Assembly: GCF_002224285.1 (NCBI RefSeq)
Contig: NZ_CP022436.1
Coordinates: 2,728,001-2,792,000, forward strand
From: Arthrobacter sp. YN
GTDB taxonomy: Bacteria; Actinomycetota; Actinomycetes; Actinomycetales; Micrococcaceae
DNA length: 64,000 nucleotides
Reading direction: 5' to 3'
Shown: positions 1 to 8,512 of the stretch, piece after piece
Layout of the letters: each line of letters starts with the position of its first letter
How positions within the stretch are numbered: the first letter of the stretch is position 1
The notes under the pieces: model-generated
Database searches by the model: none
The model's input: the letters and a program-made list of their open reading frames with translations, nothing else
What the model was told of the DNA's origin: nothing
Made by a program: the position numbers and the translations under genes

Positions 1-2
1 CC

Positions 3-35
3 GGCGTTGCCGTTGCTCCTGCCGTGCAGGCCTAG
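3..35 (+). CDS. 3' end of an upstream gene, possibly sufU
   Basis: An open frame enters from the left edge and ends at a TAG 13 bases before the next start. Only about ten codons (ending A-P-A-V-Q-A) are visible, so identity cannot be read. SufU is proposed only because the next gene is SufT-like and the two are usually adjacent in actinobacterial suf operons. Confidence 0.35.
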   Translation, partial: GVAVAPAVQA

Positions 36-48
36 TTAGGATCGTTCC

Positions 49-381
49 ATGACCGAAATCAACACGGCGCGCACCAGCCTCGAGGACGTCGAGGAAGCGC
101 TCAAGGACGTGATTGACCCCGAACTCGGCGTCAACATTGTGGACTTGGGCCTTCTTTACGGACTGAAGTATTCCGACGACGACGGCGCTCTCCTGATCGA
201 CATGACACTGACCACTGCGGCTTGCCCGCTGACGGACGTGCTTGAAGAGCAGGTAGGCAAGTCCCTTGACGGCGTGGTTGATGATTGGCGCCTGAACTGG
301 GTATGGATGCCGCCATGGGGTCCTGAGCGGATCACCGATGACGGCAAGGACCAGATGCGGGCCCTCGGCTTCAACATCTGA
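49..381 (+). CDS. sufT: SufT-like MIP18/DUF59 iron-sulfur assembly factor
   Basis: This 110-residue protein is a single MIP18 (DUF59) domain, the full family length. The family signatures are visible: DPELGVNIVDLGL near residues 23-35 and TTAACP with Cys59, the conserved metal- or cluster-contacting cysteine. The family helps mature or transfer Fe-S clusters in the cytosol and in actinobacteria usually closes the suf operon. The ATG is preceded by a TAGGA about 7 bases upstream. It is likely the last gene of its operon because a strong hairpin follows at 413-453. The exact client proteins cannot be inferred. Confidence 0.9.
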   Translation: MTEINTARTSLEDVEEALKDVIDPELGVNIVDLGLLYGLKYSDDDGALLIDMTLTTAACPLTDVLEEQVGKSLDGVVDDWRLNWVWMPPWGPERITDDGKDQMRALGFNI

Positions 382-412
382 TCAGCAGTTTTACGCTCGC
401 TTGCAGCGGGTA

Positions 413-453
413 AAAGGAAGGGTTCCGGGCCACTGGCCCGGAACCCTTCCTTT
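413..453. terminator. Bidirectional terminator hairpin, 19-bp perfect stem
   Basis: Arms at 413-431 and 435-453 are perfect reverse complements around a 3-base loop. The arms begin with AAA and end with TTT, giving a short T-run on both strands. It sits between the convergent sufT-like gene and the metallopeptidase gene, so it probably terminates both. Confidence 0.85.
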
Positions 454-470
454 GTCGTTAGCCCGCTGCA

Positions 471-1370
471 CTAAGGCGCAGCTACACCAAACGTGTCGCA
501 CTTGTTGATGTCGCCCGTGGTGTACCCCTGATAGAACCATTTCTGCCGCTGCTCACTGGAGCCGTGGGTCCATGACTCAGGAGAGACGCGGCCCGTAGCA
601 GCCTCCTGGATGCGGTCATCGCCCACCGCGGAAGCAGCGGAGAGCGCATCCTGCAGATCCTGCTGCGTCAGGGGATCAAGGAAGGGTTTGCCGCTGGCGT
701 CCGTTTGCGTCGTTGCATGCCTGACCCACAAACCCGCATAGCAGTCAGCCTGCAGTTCCACCCTGACGGCACCCGACTGCGGACCTTGGGGATCCTGCTG
801 AGCCTGGTCCAGGCTTCCGAGGACATTTTGTACATGGTGTCCGAACTCGTGGGCCACTACATACTCCTGTGCCAGCGGTCCTCCGGAGGAACCAAAGCGG
901 GTCACCAGTTCGTCGAAAAAGCCAGGGTCAAAATATGCGGTGGTGTCTGCAGGGCAATAGAACGGACCCACAGCGCTGGTAGCTGCACCGCAGCCGGTAT
1001 TGGTGGCCGCACTGAAGATGACAGTCTTGGGCCGTGGGTACTGGACGTTGTAGTCGGCAAGGTAGTCAGGCCAGAAAGCGTTCAGGCTGTTCACCGTTCC
1101 GGTGATCCGGCAGTCCAAGCGTTTGTCCGCGTCAGCACCTGTCTGGCATTCCTGGACACCTCCGGCGCCGCCACTTTCGACGGCGGGCGGCTGGGTTCCG
1201 CTGCCTGTCAGGTCGCCCAGGATGTTGGGGTTTATGCCGAAGAGAGCCAGCAGCAGCACCACGATCCCGCCACCAATGCCACCGCCGATCTTGGTCCCGC
1301 GGCCCATTCCACTGCCACGTCGGTCCTCCACTTGGGAGGGGTCAAGCTGTGCGCCGTCATTGAAACTCAT
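471..1370 (-). CDS. Membrane-anchored neutral zinc metallopeptidase (YpfJ family)
   Basis: The protein of 299 residues has a short polar N-terminus, one membrane segment at about residues 29-48, then an extracytoplasmic domain. The zinc-binding HEFGH is at about residues 174-178 and a downstream ELQADCYAG segment near residue 210 is likely to supply a further ligand, as in the YpfJ / Zn_peptidase family. Cysteines near 75, 87, 127 and 139 could form disulfides outside the cell. The open frame extends 26 codons upstream, but the start at 1370 (MSFNDG) fits family members and leaves room for the divergent promoter. The substrate is unknown. Confidence 0.85.
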   Translation of the reverse strand: MSFNDGAQLDPSQVEDRRGSGMGRGTKIGGGIGGGIVVLLLALFGINPNILGDLTGSGTQPPAVESGGAGGVQECQTGADADKRLDCRITGTVNSLNAFWPDYLADYNVQYPRPKTVIFSAATNTGCGAATSAVGPFYCPADTTAYFDPGFFDELVTRFGSSGGPLAQEYVVAHEFGHHVQNVLGSLDQAQQDPQGPQSGAVRVELQADCYAGLWVRHATTQTDASGKPFLDPLTQQDLQDALSAASAVGDDRIQEAATGRVSPESWTHGSSEQRQKWFYQGYTTGDINKCDTFGVAAP

Positions 1371-1431
1371 ACAGTCAGAATAGACGTCACTATTGGTGCC
1401 CGGCGGCTGACACTGCCGTAAAATCGTCTGG

Positions 1432-2823
1432 ATGCCTTTCCTGGACAAACTTCAGCTCTGGGCCGATGAGCGCCCCCACGACACCGCGGTCGTTGTGGGC
1501 AGCAGCCGGCTCACCTGGGCGGGACTCCGCGACGCCGCAGCAGGGCTGCTGAACGATGCGACCACCACTACTGTTCTTGCCGAGCCCAATTCCGTTCGCT
1601 TCGTGGAGCGCTACACGGCAGCGGTGGCGGGGGAGCGGAGCTGCGCGGTGCTCGACCCCGAATGGCCGATTCCGATGATCGAAGAAGTCACATCGCGCAT
1701 TGGCGGGACCACCAGGCCGGTCGAGACCGGGTTGTTGGACGGGGACCCGTCCAGTACGTTCCTCATCGGCCTTACCTCGGGCACTACCTCCGTCCCCAAA
1801 GCCTTCACCAGGTCCCGCCGTTCCTGGCAGGTGTCCTTCGAGGCATCCATCGAGTTCTTCGGCCTCTCACAGGACGACCGGACACTGGCGCCCGGCCCTC
1901 TGTCAGCCAGCCTTAATCTGTACGCGCTCTCGGAATGCCTGTACGCGGGTGCCGCGTTTCATACGCTCGAATCGTTCGACGTCGGAGACGCCCACGCTGC
2001 CATCAGCCACGACGGCATCACCCGCTTGGTCCTTGCACCCACCGCGCTGCGATTGCTCAGCGAACGGGGACTGGCAGGGGACGTGGACGCCTCAGGAATC
2101 CGCAGCATCATCTGTGCTGGTTCCAAGTTGGACGCCCGGACCTTGGAGGCGGCCCGGCGGTGGGCGCCCCGAGCGGCAATCTACGAGTATTACGGCGCTT
2201 CAGAGCTGAGCTTTGTATCGGGCACCCGCCTTGCCGCCGGGGAACCAATGGACGCCGGTGGTACCGGCATTGGCTCGCCTTTCCCGGGTGTTGAACTGAA
2301 CATCCTCGACGACGCCGGCAAGCCACTGCCGGACGGCAGGCACGGAAACATCAGCGTTCGCAGCGGAATGGTCAGCAACGGCTACCTGTGGGGAGACGAT
2401 GGCCAAGCCCTGAGGTGCCTCGACGGTTGGTACACCGTAGGGGATCAGGGGTTCCTTGAGAAGGGCACCCTTCACATTCTGGGCCGCCGCTCGGACATGA
2501 TCATTACCTCGGGGAAGAACGTCTACCCGCACGAGGTGGAGCTTGCCGTCGCCTCCGTGCCTGGCGTGGACGGTGCTGTTGCGGCCGGAGCGCCCGACGA
2601 TGTCCGCGGCCAAAGGGTGATCGCCGGCGTCGTGCCTGCCTGCGGTGCGGTCACAGCCACCCAGCTCCGCACGGGACTGGATGGTCTGCTGGCACGGGAT
2701 AAATGGCCCCTTCAGTACTACTTGTTGGCGGAGTTGCCCCTGACCGACCGGGGCAAAGTCAGCAGAAAAGTTCTCCTGGACTGGATCAAGAACCATGACC
2801 CCCGGGCGCAGCTTCTTGGATAG
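1432..2823 (+). CDS. AMP-forming acyl-CoA ligase family protein
   Basis: A 463-residue ANL-superfamily adenylating enzyme, slightly shorter than typical acyl-CoA synthetases. Visible motifs are the P-loop TSGTTSVPK (115-123), YYGASE (253-258), the YTVGD hinge region (about 334-338), GRRSDMIITSGKNVYP (351-366) and a C-terminal LTDRGKVSRK containing the expected catalytic lysine. It should activate a carboxylic acid as acyl-AMP and then acyl-CoA. It overlaps the thiolase reading frame by 29 bases, so the two act together. The substrate is not evident. The convergent biotin transporter operon raises the idea of a biotin-precursor role, which is inference. Confidence 0.85.
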   Translation: MPFLDKLQLWADERPHDTAVVVGSSRLTWAGLRDAAAGLLNDATTTTVLAEPNSVRFVERYTAAVAGERSCAVLDPEWPIPMIEEVTSRIGGTTRPVETGLLDGDPSSTFLIGLTSGTTSVPKAFTRSRRSWQVSFEASIEFFGLSQDDRTLAPGPLSASLNLYALSECLYAGAAFHTLESFDVGDAHAAISHDGITRLVLAPTALRLLSERGLAGDVDASGIRSIICAGSKLDARTLEAARRWAPRAAIYEYYGASELSFVSGTRLAAGEPMDAGGTGIGSPFPGVELNILDDAGKPLPDGRHGNISVRSGMVSNGYLWGDDGQALRCLDGWYTVGDQGFLEKGTLHILGRRSDMIITSGKNVYPHEVELAVASVPGVDGAVAAGAPDDVRGQRVIAGVVPACGAVTATQLRTGLDGLLARDKWPLQYYLLAELPLTDRGKVSRKVLLDWIKNHDPRAQLLG

Positions 2824-4017
2824 CGGCTACGACTCCGCCAGAGAAACCGACGAGTCCCGGCAACCCGTCATCATAGCCGCGCTTCGATCTCCGGTTTGTC
2901 GCGCCAACGGCCAGCTGAAGCATCTCCGTGCCCCGGACCTCCTGGCACCTGTGCTGGCTGCCCTGGTGGAAACAGCAGGTGTGGACCCGGCGGACGTTGA
3001 CGACGTCATCATGGGCAACGCCGTGGGCGGCGGCGGGAACGTGGCGCGCTTCGCAGCGCTCCAGGCGGGCCTGCCCATCACCGTTCCCGGGATCACCGTT
3101 GACCGGCAATGCGGTTCGGGCCTGGACGCCATTGCACTGGCATCCCGTCTGGTGGCGGCCGGCGGTGATCCGCTGTTCCTGGCGGGCGGCGTTGAAAGCA
3201 TCAGTACCGCCCCGCAAGGGCTAACAGGAACGACGACGGCGAACTCGACTTCTACTCCAGGGCCAGCTTTGTGCCACCACAGTTTGGCGACCCTGACATG
3301 GGCGTGGCGGCCGAGAACGTTGCCCGGGGGTTTGGCGTTACGCGTGAGCGCCAGGATGAGTACGCACTCCGGAGCCATCGCCGTGCCGTTGAAGCGGCCA
3401 GGACAGGCTGTTTCTCTGCGGAAATAGTCCCGCTGACGTTGCGCGACAAAATGGTGGATTCCGACGACGGCCCCCGGGCGTCCTTGCGGGCACCGCTGAT
3501 GGCCAGGTTCCCGGCGGCATTCGTGCCCGGCGGAACGGTCACGGCAGGTAACTCTTGCTTTGACGCGGACGCAGCATCCGCCGTCGTAGTCACGTCACTG
3601 AAGCGTGCCCGTACGTTGGGGGCCACCGACGGATTGGTGCTGCTGGGGTGCGACACCACCGGTGTCGATCCGCAGTACCTCGGTATCGGCGCGGCGCATG
3701 CGGCCGGACGTCTCTTGGACAGCCACGCTGTAGACGCAGGTGACATTGACCTTGTGGAATTCAACGAGGCCTTCGCATCCCAAACCATTGCATGCCTGGA
3801 GTACGTGGGCATCGATCCGGCGAGGGCCAACCTCCAGGGCGGCGCCTTGGCACTGGGCCACGGCTATGGTGCCTCCGGGGCTGTCCTGGTGACCCGCTTG
3901 TTGGCTCAGGCACGCAGCATGTATTCCGCCAAAGGACAGAGCCCGCTGGGGTTGGCCATGATCAGCAGCGCAGGCGGGATGGGAACCGCAGCGCTCCTGC
4001 GGTACTCAAAGCTCTAG
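2795..4017 (+). pseudogene. Thiolase (acetyl-CoA acetyltransferase-like), frameshifted
   Basis: Thiolase sequence runs through two frames. The N-terminal part (from 2795) contains the nucleophile loop DRQCGSG with Cys106. Homology leaves this frame near 3212-3216 and continues one base back as A-R-A-N-R-N-D-D-G and onward to 4017. The span is 1223 bases, one short of a multiple of three, so a single base is missing. The C-terminal part has NEAFA and GHGYG, but the region that normally reads C-x-GGGxG reads SSAGGMG, so the second catalytic cysteine is absent even if the frame is restored. The first frame alone stops at 3427. It may be inactive, a sequence error, or a non-classical thiolase. 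Confidence 0.8.
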
Positions 4018-4029
4018 TCCCTGCCCTGG

Positions 4030-4650
4030 TCAGTCCCCTTCGCCCAATCCGCGGGCTGCCAGAGCATCACCGGTTTGCCGGGCATACGCCACAGTGGTGA
4101 TGAAGACCGGAAGAACCAGCGCCCTGGGATTGCGTTCAAGTCCGCGTGCCCGCGCTGAGTCACGGACATCCGAGAATGCGCCGGCAATAAAGGGAATGCT
4201 CCTCAACATCACCGCGATGGTCAAAGCGAAGCGCTCAGGGTCGGCACCGACGCGCCGGAAGGGCTTTGCCAGTGCCACCACACCGTCCAACAGGTCCTGC
4301 ACAGGGGTGGAGGCTGTCAACACTGAAGCTGCCACCACACACACCAGCACGTTCAACACGATGCGGGCAGCAGTGGGCGCGCCGAGTTGCCACCACTGGA
4401 AGAGGCCGATGACCAAGAGGATGGGCATCACCATCCAGATAGCCCGCACGAGGCGACGTAACCCGGCTCCGGTCAGCATGAACAAACCACACATGACGGC
4501 AAAGATGGCCAGCGAAACGGCCCAGTCGACTATGAGGAACGACGCCGCTCCACAGGCCGCCACCACCAGGAACTTCAGCCACAGGGGAGTGCGGTGGATG
4601 ATCGAGTTGCCGCGAACATAGTTGGCGATCAGGAAGCCATGGCCCCTCAC
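4030..4650 (-). CDS. bioN: Biotin ECF transporter transmembrane protein BioN (EcfT)
   Basis: A 206-residue, strongly hydrophobic protein with several predicted membrane helices and a cytoplasmic segment containing S-A-R-A-R-G (ARG motif), the EcfT coupling helix that docks on the ATPase. The GTG start overlaps the bioM stop by four bases (GTGA), so translation is probably coupled. It is the last gene of bioY-bioM-bioN and should link ATP hydrolysis to biotin uptake by BioY. It converges on the thiolase gene with only 12 bases between stops and no obvious hairpin. Confidence 0.88.
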   Translation of the reverse strand: MRGHGFLIANYVRGNSIIHRTPLWLKFLVVAACGAASFLIVDWAVSLAIFAVMCGLFMLTGAGLRRLVRAIWMVMPILLVIGLFQWWQLGAPTAARIVLNVLVCVVAASVLTASTPVQDLLDGVVALAKPFRRVGADPERFALTIAVMLRSIPFIAGAFSDVRDSARARGLERNPRALVLPVFITTVAYARQTGDALAARGLGEGD

Positions 4651-5384
4651 CTGGACACGTCACCCAAGCGGGCACTGGGCAGGGGAGTTGCGCACAGCGC
4701 ACGGTAACGGGTAACGCCTTCGGCAGCACCGCCGTCGAACACGATGCGTCCGGACTCCACCACCAGGACCCTGTCCATGTCGAGCGCAAGGTCCAGGTCA
4801 TGCGTGGACATGATCACCTGTTGGTCGAGGCCGGCGACGGTACGCCGCAGGAGTTCACGATTTCTCAGGTCCAGGAGCGTGGACGGTTCGTCGAGCACCA
4901 GCACTGTGGGATCGACGGCCAGGACTGCGGCCAAGGCCAGCAACTGCCGTTCACCACCGGACAGTTCGTAGATGCTCTGATCGGCCAAGTGCAGCAGGCC
5001 GAAACGATCCAGGACTGTTTCTGCCCGGGCCGCCCGCTCTTTGGAGTTCTTGATGGAACGGCGCAAGGAAAGCTCAACGTCTTCGCGCCCTGTGGGCATG
5101 ACCAGTTGCGACAAAGGATCGGTGAAAACAAAACCCACGTTGCCCCGGACGCGGCGCACGGCGCCAACAGTGTTGTCCCCGTGGACCACTACGCTGCCTT
5201 GGGTCGGCTCAACCAAGCCATTCACGAGCCGCAGCAGAGTGGACTTCCCGGATCCGTTGGCGCCGATCACTCCGATCCGGCGTTCGGTCAGGTCAAGGGA
5301 AAAGTCGTGCAGCAGGGTCTTGGGCGTGTCGCTGTCATCGACGGCGACACGCACCGAAACCCTGCTGAAACTGATGGAATTCAT
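4647..5384 (-). CDS. bioM: Biotin ECF transporter ATPase BioM
   Basis: This 245-residue ABC ATPase has Walker A GANGSGKST (41-49), a signature LSGGERQ and Walker B VLVLDEP, all intact. It lies 18 bases after bioY and overlaps bioN. The gene order identifies it as the dedicated ATPase of the biotin energy-coupling-factor transporter rather than a shared EcfA. It acts on the cytoplasmic face of the membrane. Confidence 0.9.
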   Translation of the reverse strand: MNSISFSRVSVRVAVDDSDTPKTLLHDFSLDLTERRIGVIGANGSGKSTLLRLVNGLVEPTQGSVVVHGDNTVGAVRRVRGNVGFVFTDPLSQLVMPTGREDVELSLRRSIKNSKERAARAETVLDRFGLLHLADQSIYELSGGERQLLALAAVLAVDPTVLVLDEPSTLLDLRNRELLRRTVAGLDQQVIMSTHDLDLALDMDRVLVVESGRIVFDGGAAEGVTRYRALCATPLPSARLGDVSR

Positions 5385-5402
5385 GGAGTGATTGTTCCCG
5401 CT

Positions 5403-6020
5403 TTACTTGACCCGACGCACCAGGACGTCCGGGAAGGCTTTGTGGATTGCCATGGCGATGATCACGGCCAGGACGTTCTTAAGGATATCTCCGGGGACAA
5501 AGGGAAGGTCGGCGAAGAAGGCCTTGGCGAAGTCCAACTTTGCGTTGACCATCATGCCCACAACACCCAGAGCATGAATGACCACGATGCTGCTCACCAT
5601 GGTGGCGGCGAACAACCAGAGGGCCCTGAACTTAACGGTCCGACGGATGACAATGGCCGCGAGGTAGCCGGTGGCTGCTGCAGCCAAGGGGAACGCAATG
5701 ATGTAACCGGCGGAGGGAGTCGCCAGGATACCCAATCCGCTGCGGCCGCCGCTGAAGATCGGCAGCCCCGCCAAACCCAACAGCACATAAAGCCCGACGG
5801 CGGCGAAACCGCGCCCGGCGCCCAGCACCAAACCGCTGAGCATCACCGTCAGGGTCACCAGGGTGATGGGCACGCCAAGGGCGCCTACCGGGATGCCGGG
5901 AACGATCGCGGAGGCTGCCACGAGGGCTGCGAAAACCGCGATGAGGCCGAGATCGGTGGCGGTCCACCGCTTGCGGGACGTTGGCTTGTGCTGCACAGTG
6001 GCAGTGTTGGTCTGGCTCAT
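5403..6020 (-). CDS. bioY: Biotin-binding transporter subunit BioY
   Basis: A 205-residue integral membrane protein with about six hydrophobic segments and BioY-type features (ITLVTLTVMLSGLVLG, then LGLAGLPIF). It is the substrate-binding S component for biotin. The open frame continues upstream of 6020, but MSQTNTATV fits the family start and the upstream part is low-quality coding sequence. It heads the operon, and its presence suggests dependence on external biotin or salvage. No operator could be recognised in the 280 bases upstream. Confidence 0.9.
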   Translation of the reverse strand: MSQTNTATVQHKPTSRKRWTATDLGLIAVFAALVAASAIVPGIPVGALGVPITLVTLTVMLSGLVLGAGRGFAAVGLYVLLGLAGLPIFSGGRSGLGILATPSAGYIIAFPLAAAATGYLAAIVIRRTVKFRALWLFAATMVSSIVVIHALGVVGMMVNAKLDFAKAFFADLPFVPGDILKNVLAVIIAMAIHKAFPDVLVRRVK

Positions 6021-6299
6021 GACGGGTCCAATCAGGTGTGATGCGATGCGATGAATGCGGAGCTTTCTCCCCTGTCCTTGAGAATACGGATGGTGCGGAC
6101 ATGGAAATTTGGAGCCTTCCCACAAAGCCAGCCAGGAATTGTTTGGCCGTTGGCACAGTTTCCCCCCGCGGGACCCGATGTCAGCCCGCGGCCGGGGTAC
6201 CGGTAGACTTGGACAGGCTGTTCTCACAGCCGCACCCCGCCGCACTTATCGGACCCACCGGTCCCCGCGAGCGTTCCCCATTGAAAGGCATCACCCGAA

Positions 6300-7898
6300 T
6301 TGATTACCGTCCAGGACCTCGAACTCCGCGCCGGCGCACGCCTGCTCATGGACCAGGTCAACTTCAGGGTGGACAAAGGGGACAAGATTGGACTCGTCGG
6401 ACGTAACGGTGCCGGCAAGACCACCCTCACCCGGGTTCTCGCCGGCGAAGGCCTTCCCGCAGGCGGCAAGGTCACCCGCACCGGTGAAATCGGCTACCTT
6501 CCGCAGGACCCACGGACCCCGGACATGGAGCAGCTCGCCCGCGACCGCATCCTCTCCGCGCGTGGCTTGGACGTGGTGGTGGGAAAGCTCAAAAAGGCCC
6601 ACGATGACATGGCAAGCGACGACGCATCCGTCCAGCGCAAAGCAATGAACCGCTACGACCGTCTGGAAGCTGAATTCCTGGCCGGTGGCGGTTACGCTGC
6701 CGAGGCTGAAGCCGCCGCGATCTCCTCCAACCTCGCGTTGCCGGACCGTCTCCTCAACCAGCCGCTGAAGACCCTTTCCGGTGGCCAGCGCCGCCGCGTG
6801 GAATTGGCGCGCATCCTGTATTCGGACGCCGAGACCTTGCTCCTCGACGAACCCACCAACCACCTCGACGCCGACTCCATCACGTGGTTGCGCGACTTCC
6901 TGAAGAACCACCAGGGTGGCCTGATCGTGATAAGCCACGACACCGAACTGCTGGAAGCAACGGTCAACAAGGTCTACCTGCTGGACGCCAACCGCGCCCA
7001 GATCGATTACTACAACATGGACTGGAAGCGCTACCTGCTCCAGCGCGAAACGGACGAGCGCGCCAGGAAGCGCGAACGTGCCAACGCTGAAAAGAAGGCC
7101 CAGGTCCTGATTGACCAGGCCAACAAGATGCGCGCCAAGGCCACCAAGGCTGTCGCCGCCCAAAACATGGCCAAGCGTGCCGAGCGGCTCCTGAGCGGAC
7201 TGGAGGCTGTACGCGAGAACGACCGCGTGGCCGCACTGCGCTTCCCGGATCCCTCACCCTGCGGCAAGACTCCGCTCACCGCCGAAGGCCTCAGCAAGTC
7301 CTATGGTTCGCTGGAAATCTTCACGGACGTGGACCTCGCCATCGACCGCGGTTCCAAGGTGGTCATCCTGGGTCTCAACGGTGCCGGCAAGACCACCCTG
7401 CTGCGCATGCTGGCAGGTGTCGACAAGCCGGATACGGGCGACATCATCCCCGGTCATGGCCTTAAAGTGGGCTATTACGCCCAGGAGCATGAGACGCTCG
7501 ACGTCGACCGCACCGTCCTGGAGAACATGCGCTCGTCCGCGCCGGACATGAAAGACGCTGAAGTCCGGGGCATCCTGGGTTCGTTCCTCTTCTCCGGTGA
7601 CGACGTCGACAAGCCTGCAGGTGTTCTCTCCGGTGGTGAGAAGACCCGCTTGGCCCTCGCCACCATCGTGGCTTCCAGCGCCAACGTCCTCCTCCTCGAT
7701 GAGCCCACCAACAACCTGGACCCCGCCAGCCGCGCGGAAATCCTGGGCGCGCTCAAGAACTACAGCGGCGCCGTCGTCATGGTCAGCCACGACGAAGGCG
7801 CTGTATCCGCGCTGAACCCTGAGCGTGTCGTGTTGCTCCCGGATGGCGTGGAGGATCACTGGAACGAGGACTACCTGGACCTGATCACGCTGGCGTAA
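6300..7898 (+). CDS. ABC-F family ATPase (ribosome-associated type)
   Basis: The 532-residue protein has two ABC domains on one chain and no membrane segments. Walker A sequences are GRNGAGKTT (34-42) and GLNGAGKTT in the second half, with LSGGQ / LSGGE signatures and two LLLDEPTN Walker B motifs. The charged linker between the domains (about residues 235-300, rich in Arg, Lys and Ala) is the ABC-F P-site tRNA interaction motif region. Such proteins act on the ribosome in translation or antibiotic resistance. The start is TTG at 6300, matched by AAAGG about 12 bases upstream. Confidence 0.88.
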   Translation: MITVQDLELRAGARLLMDQVNFRVDKGDKIGLVGRNGAGKTTLTRVLAGEGLPAGGKVTRTGEIGYLPQDPRTPDMEQLARDRILSARGLDVVVGKLKKAHDDMASDDASVQRKAMNRYDRLEAEFLAGGGYAAEAEAAAISSNLALPDRLLNQPLKTLSGGQRRRVELARILYSDAETLLLDEPTNHLDADSITWLRDFLKNHQGGLIVISHDTELLEATVNKVYLLDANRAQIDYYNMDWKRYLLQRETDERARKRERANAEKKAQVLIDQANKMRAKATKAVAAQNMAKRAERLLSGLEAVRENDRVAALRFPDPSPCGKTPLTAEGLSKSYGSLEIFTDVDLAIDRGSKVVILGLNGAGKTTLLRMLAGVDKPDTGDIIPGHGLKVGYYAQEHETLDVDRTVLENMRSSAPDMKDAEVRGILGSFLFSGDDVDKPAGVLSGGEKTRLALATIVASSANVLLLDEPTNNLDPASRAEILGALKNYSGAVVMVSHDEGAVSALNPERVVLLPDGVEDHWNEDYLDLITLA

Positions 7899-8044
7899 GC
7901 CTGCATGGCGGTCCGTTGCGCCTTGTTGTTGCGTCCGCTGCGCGGCGCGCTTGATGTGCCGCGGGCTCGCTCGTTCCTCGCTTGGACGCACGCTACGCAG
8001 ATCAACCGCGTCGCTCCGCTGGTGGCCAGGTCACCCCATGCGAT

Positions 8045-8512
8045 TTATCGAACCTGCAGGGGTTCCGCGCTCGTGATTCGTGCCAGTTCTTCGTAGGCGA
8101 TGGAGAACATGGAGTTGTGGTCTCCGGCTCCGGCCCAGAGGACAGGGTGTTCCTGCAGGGACGTGTCCAGGATGGTCCGTAGTTTCTTGGGGTGGCCCAC
8201 TGGCGCCACTCCGCCTACTTCCTGACCGGTGTGCTCCAGCACGAAGTCCGGCGTTGCACGGCGGATCTTTCCTGTTCCCAACTGTGCTGCGACCAATGCT
8301 GTATCAACCTTGGCTGCACCGCTGGCGAGAATCAGCAAGGGTTGGCCGTCCAACTCAAAGATCAGGCTGTTGGTGATGGCCGCCACCCCGCATCCCAGGA
8401 CTAACGCGGCGGCGGCCGCCGTCGGGACCTTGTCCTCGAAGATCCGAACCGTGTCCTGGGCGCCGGCGGCGGTCAGGGCCGACTTTACGTTGAGTACGGG
8501 ATCCGGAATCAT
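8045..8512 (-). CDS. YbaK/EbsC family aminoacyl-tRNA deacylase-like protein
   Basis: The 155-residue protein is a single YbaK/ProX-type editing domain. Characteristic stretches are a lysine in A-S-G-A-A-K-V-D and the VGGVAPVGHP loop near the C-terminus. Relatives hydrolyse mischarged aminoacyl-tRNAs. It starts directly after the surf1 stop, so it is the last gene of a four-gene operon. Which tRNA it edits cannot be inferred from sequence. Confidence 0.85.
   Translation of the reverse strand: MIPDPVLNVKSALTAAGAQDTVRIFEDKVPTAAAAALVLGCGVAAITNSLIFELDGQPLLILASGAAKVDTALVAAQLGTGKIRRATPDFVLEHTGQEVGGVAPVGHPKKLRTILDTSLQEHPVLWAGAGDHNSMFSIAYEELARITSAEPLQVR

Noticed and set aside
3205..3222. Programmed frameshifting in the thiolase gene
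   Set aside because: The site has no slippery heptamer and thiolases are not known to use recoding.
4800..6041. A 413-codon open frame opposite bioM and bioY
   Set aside because: It is low-complexity (Gly, His, Gln rich) and antisense to two well-recognised transporter genes.
7899..8044. Possible small gene or repeat between the ABC-F and YbaK genes
   Set aside because: The stretch has CGCTGCG-like simple patterns but no convincing start site, hairpin or domain, so nothing was called.
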